Below, in pieces: positions 63,088 through 64,000 of a stretch of DNA of 64,000 nucleotides. Position numbers and translations under genes: made by a program. The DNA comes from SVEL01 sp045123575 (GTDB lineage: Bacteria; Bacillota; Clostridia; Lachnospirales; Lachnospiraceae): positions 5,692 through 69,691 of the forward strand of contig JBGVKG010000039.1 of the NCBI GenBank assembly GCA_045123575.1, given 5' to 3'. A model generated the notes under the pieces. It worked only from the letters and a program-made list of their open reading frames with translations. It made no database searches and was not told the origin of the DNA. Positions within the stretch are counted from its first letter, which is position 1. Every line of letters begins with the position of its first letter.

Positions 63088-63540
63088 ATGATATCGAAGG
63101 CTAGGGCTAAAGCAATTATAAAAGGTAGCTATAAATATTCTGATATAAAAGGAAAGATATTATTTTATGAAACATATAACGGAGTAATAGTTGCAGTGGA
63201 GATAAAGGGTTTACCAAAGGGACAAGAATGTAGTGATCCTATATTTGCTATGCATATTCATGAGGGTGGTAGATGTAATGGCAGCAGTGAAGACCCATTT
63301 GCAGATACAGGTATGCATTACAATCCAAATAATTGTAAACATCCGTATCACGCTGGAGATATGCCATCATTATTTAGTAGCGAAGGTTATGCATTGCTAA
63401 TATTTTATACAAATAGATTTAAGGTAAAAGATATAATAGGTAGAACTGTGATAATTCACAGCCATCCAGATGACTATATGACACAGCCATCAGGAAATGC
63501 AGGTGAGAAAATAGCCTGTGGCGTTATAAATAGATATTAA
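63088..63540 (+). CDS. Cu/Zn superoxide dismutase-family protein without signal peptide
   Basis: 150 residues. SodC-like metal motifs: AMHIHEGGRCNG (two His), TGMHYNP, HPYHAGDMPSL (His and Asp) and the C-terminal IGRTVIIHSHPDDY with the final His. Two Cys bracket the active site as in the conserved disulfide (GGRC; KIACGV). There is no export signal, so the protein is predicted to be cytoplasmic, unlike most bacterial SodC. GGTGG precedes ATG 63088. In an anaerobe it would protect against superoxide, but activity is not certain because a cytoplasmic copper site is unusual. Confidence 0.85.
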   Translation: MISKARAKAIIKGSYKYSDIKGKILFYETYNGVIVAVEIKGLPKGQECSDPIFAMHIHEGGRCNGSSEDPFADTGMHYNPNNCKHPYHAGDMPSLFSSEGYALLIFYTNRFKVKDIIGRTVIIHSHPDDYMTQPSGNAGEKIACGVINRY

Positions 63541-63667
63541 AACTATATATAGTGATAAATATATAAGTTTTAATTAAAAGAACATATATATAGTATATAG
63601 AAGAAACTCATTATATTAAGTAAAAAACTAATAATAAAAATTTTAGAAAAAAAGTTTAAAAAAGTTG

Positions 63668-63696
63668 TTGACTTATGTAAATATATGTTGTATTAT
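63668..63696 (+). promoter_or_regulatory. rRNA operon promoter P1
   Basis: TTGACT (63668-63673), 17 bases, TATTAT (63691-63696), upstream of the pre-16S leader. A 26-base segment with two AAAAAA runs before it is repeated before P2. Confidence 0.85.
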
Positions 63697-63775
63697 AACC
63701 AAGCTGTCGCTTGAGAGACAACATAACTAAGCAAAGTGCTTAACGCTTATGGGTTTTAAGCCAGCGACAAAAAAT

Positions 63776-63825
63776 AAAAAAAGTTTAAAAAAGTTGTTGA
63801 CAAACGAATAACAACATGTTAAACT
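63776..63825 (+). promoter_or_regulatory. rRNA operon promoter P2 with duplicated upstream A-tract
   Basis: TTGACA (63797-63802), 17 bases, TAAACT (63820-63825). The preceding AAAAAAAGTTTAAAAAA stretch repeats that before P1 (63647-63672), like an UP element. A GCTGTCGCT box follows both promoters. Confidence 0.85.
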
Positions 63826-63840
63826 AAATAAGCTGTCGCT

Positions 63841-64000
63841 CCAATAGAGAACGACACAGAACAGAACTTTGATAATTGAATGATAAACCATCCCTGAAAA
63901 TTTCTTACAAATTTTCAGACCAGTCGAAAGATTGGTATTCTTAATTACGAACAGTAATAAATTAAACGGATAGGATAGCTAACGTTATCTTGTTCAGAAT
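63841..64000 (+). other. Pre-16S leader of an rRNA operon (gene itself beyond the edge)
   Basis: ACTTTGATAATTGAATGA resembles the boxA-like pre-16S leader of Firmicutes. A CTGAAAATTT / AAATTTTCAG hairpin (63894-63918) follows. The 16S 5' end is not reached before base 64,000. Confidence 0.7.

Noticed and set aside
1..64000. CRISPR array, insertion sequence or prophage
   Set aside because: No regularly spaced direct repeats, transposase, integrase or phage structural genes were found in any frame.

Overview
The window looks like the chromosomal replication-origin region of a low-GC, motile, anaerobic Firmicute, most probably a Lachnospiraceae member (Lachnospira / Eubacterium / Butyrivibrio-like). 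The reasons are the gene order rpmH-dnaA-dnaN-S4-recF-gyrB-gyrA, the AT-rich codon use, frequent TTG/GTG starts, a clostridial-type Tad pilus locus, and a flagellin/FliS locus with a sigma-28-type promoter. Genes left of about 53.3 kb are mostly on the minus strand and genes to the right are on the plus strand, as expected for divergence from an origin marked by DnaA boxes at 53.32-53.54 kb.

Layout. 1-3.8 kb: a partial CotH-type surface protein, a YolD-like protein coupled to a Y-family polymerase, and an unannotated Asn/Ser-rich 54-residue peptide gene. 3.8-11.6 kb: a tight minus-strand operon of a giant VWA protein, an Ig-like membrane protein, a small membrane protein and an HflK/HflC pair. 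11.7-17.6 kb: an aconitase-family hydratase with a leader hairpin, then an accessory stretch with an Abi-family protein, an unrecognised gene and a Thr/Ser-rich lipoprotein. 17.7-18.3 kb: a roughly 590-nt gene-free region that folds into an ornate pseudoknotted RNA behind its own promoter. 18.3-23.4 kb: fliS, flagellin, a very large protein with a FliK-like end and a YaaL-like protein. 23.6-34.0 kb: a plus-strand Tad/Flp pilus operon (TadZ, TadA, TadB, TadC, Flp, DUF5702, TadE, prepilin peptidase, second pseudopilin, FHA protein, rhomboid protease).

34-45 kb: housekeeping and signalling genes (flavodoxin-SCP2 protein, soluble histidine kinase, HIT protein, MurG, HD-GYP protein, DUF4446, ParB, ParA), a cluster of four parS sites plus a fifth inside a terminator palindrome, a tandem-Nudix protein, a DegS/DegU-like pair and an alpha/beta hydrolase. 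45.37-45.91 kb is a 541-bp foldback element lying exactly between two convergent genes. 45.9-53.2 kb: the conserved rsmG-mnmG-mnmE-jag-yidC-yidD-rnpA-rpmH block. 53.2-62.6 kb: origin, dnaA, dnaN, S4 protein, recF, gyrB and gyrA, with structured leaders ahead of dnaA and gyrA. 62.6-64 kb: tRNA-Ser(GCU), a SodC-family protein and tandem rRNA promoters; the window ends inside the pre-16S leader.

The two most unusual signals are the pseudoknotted RNA at 17.7-18.3 kb, whose size and style resemble the ROOL class of large bacterial RNAs, and the 45.4-45.9 kb foldback. All assignments are by eye from sequence; no database search was run.
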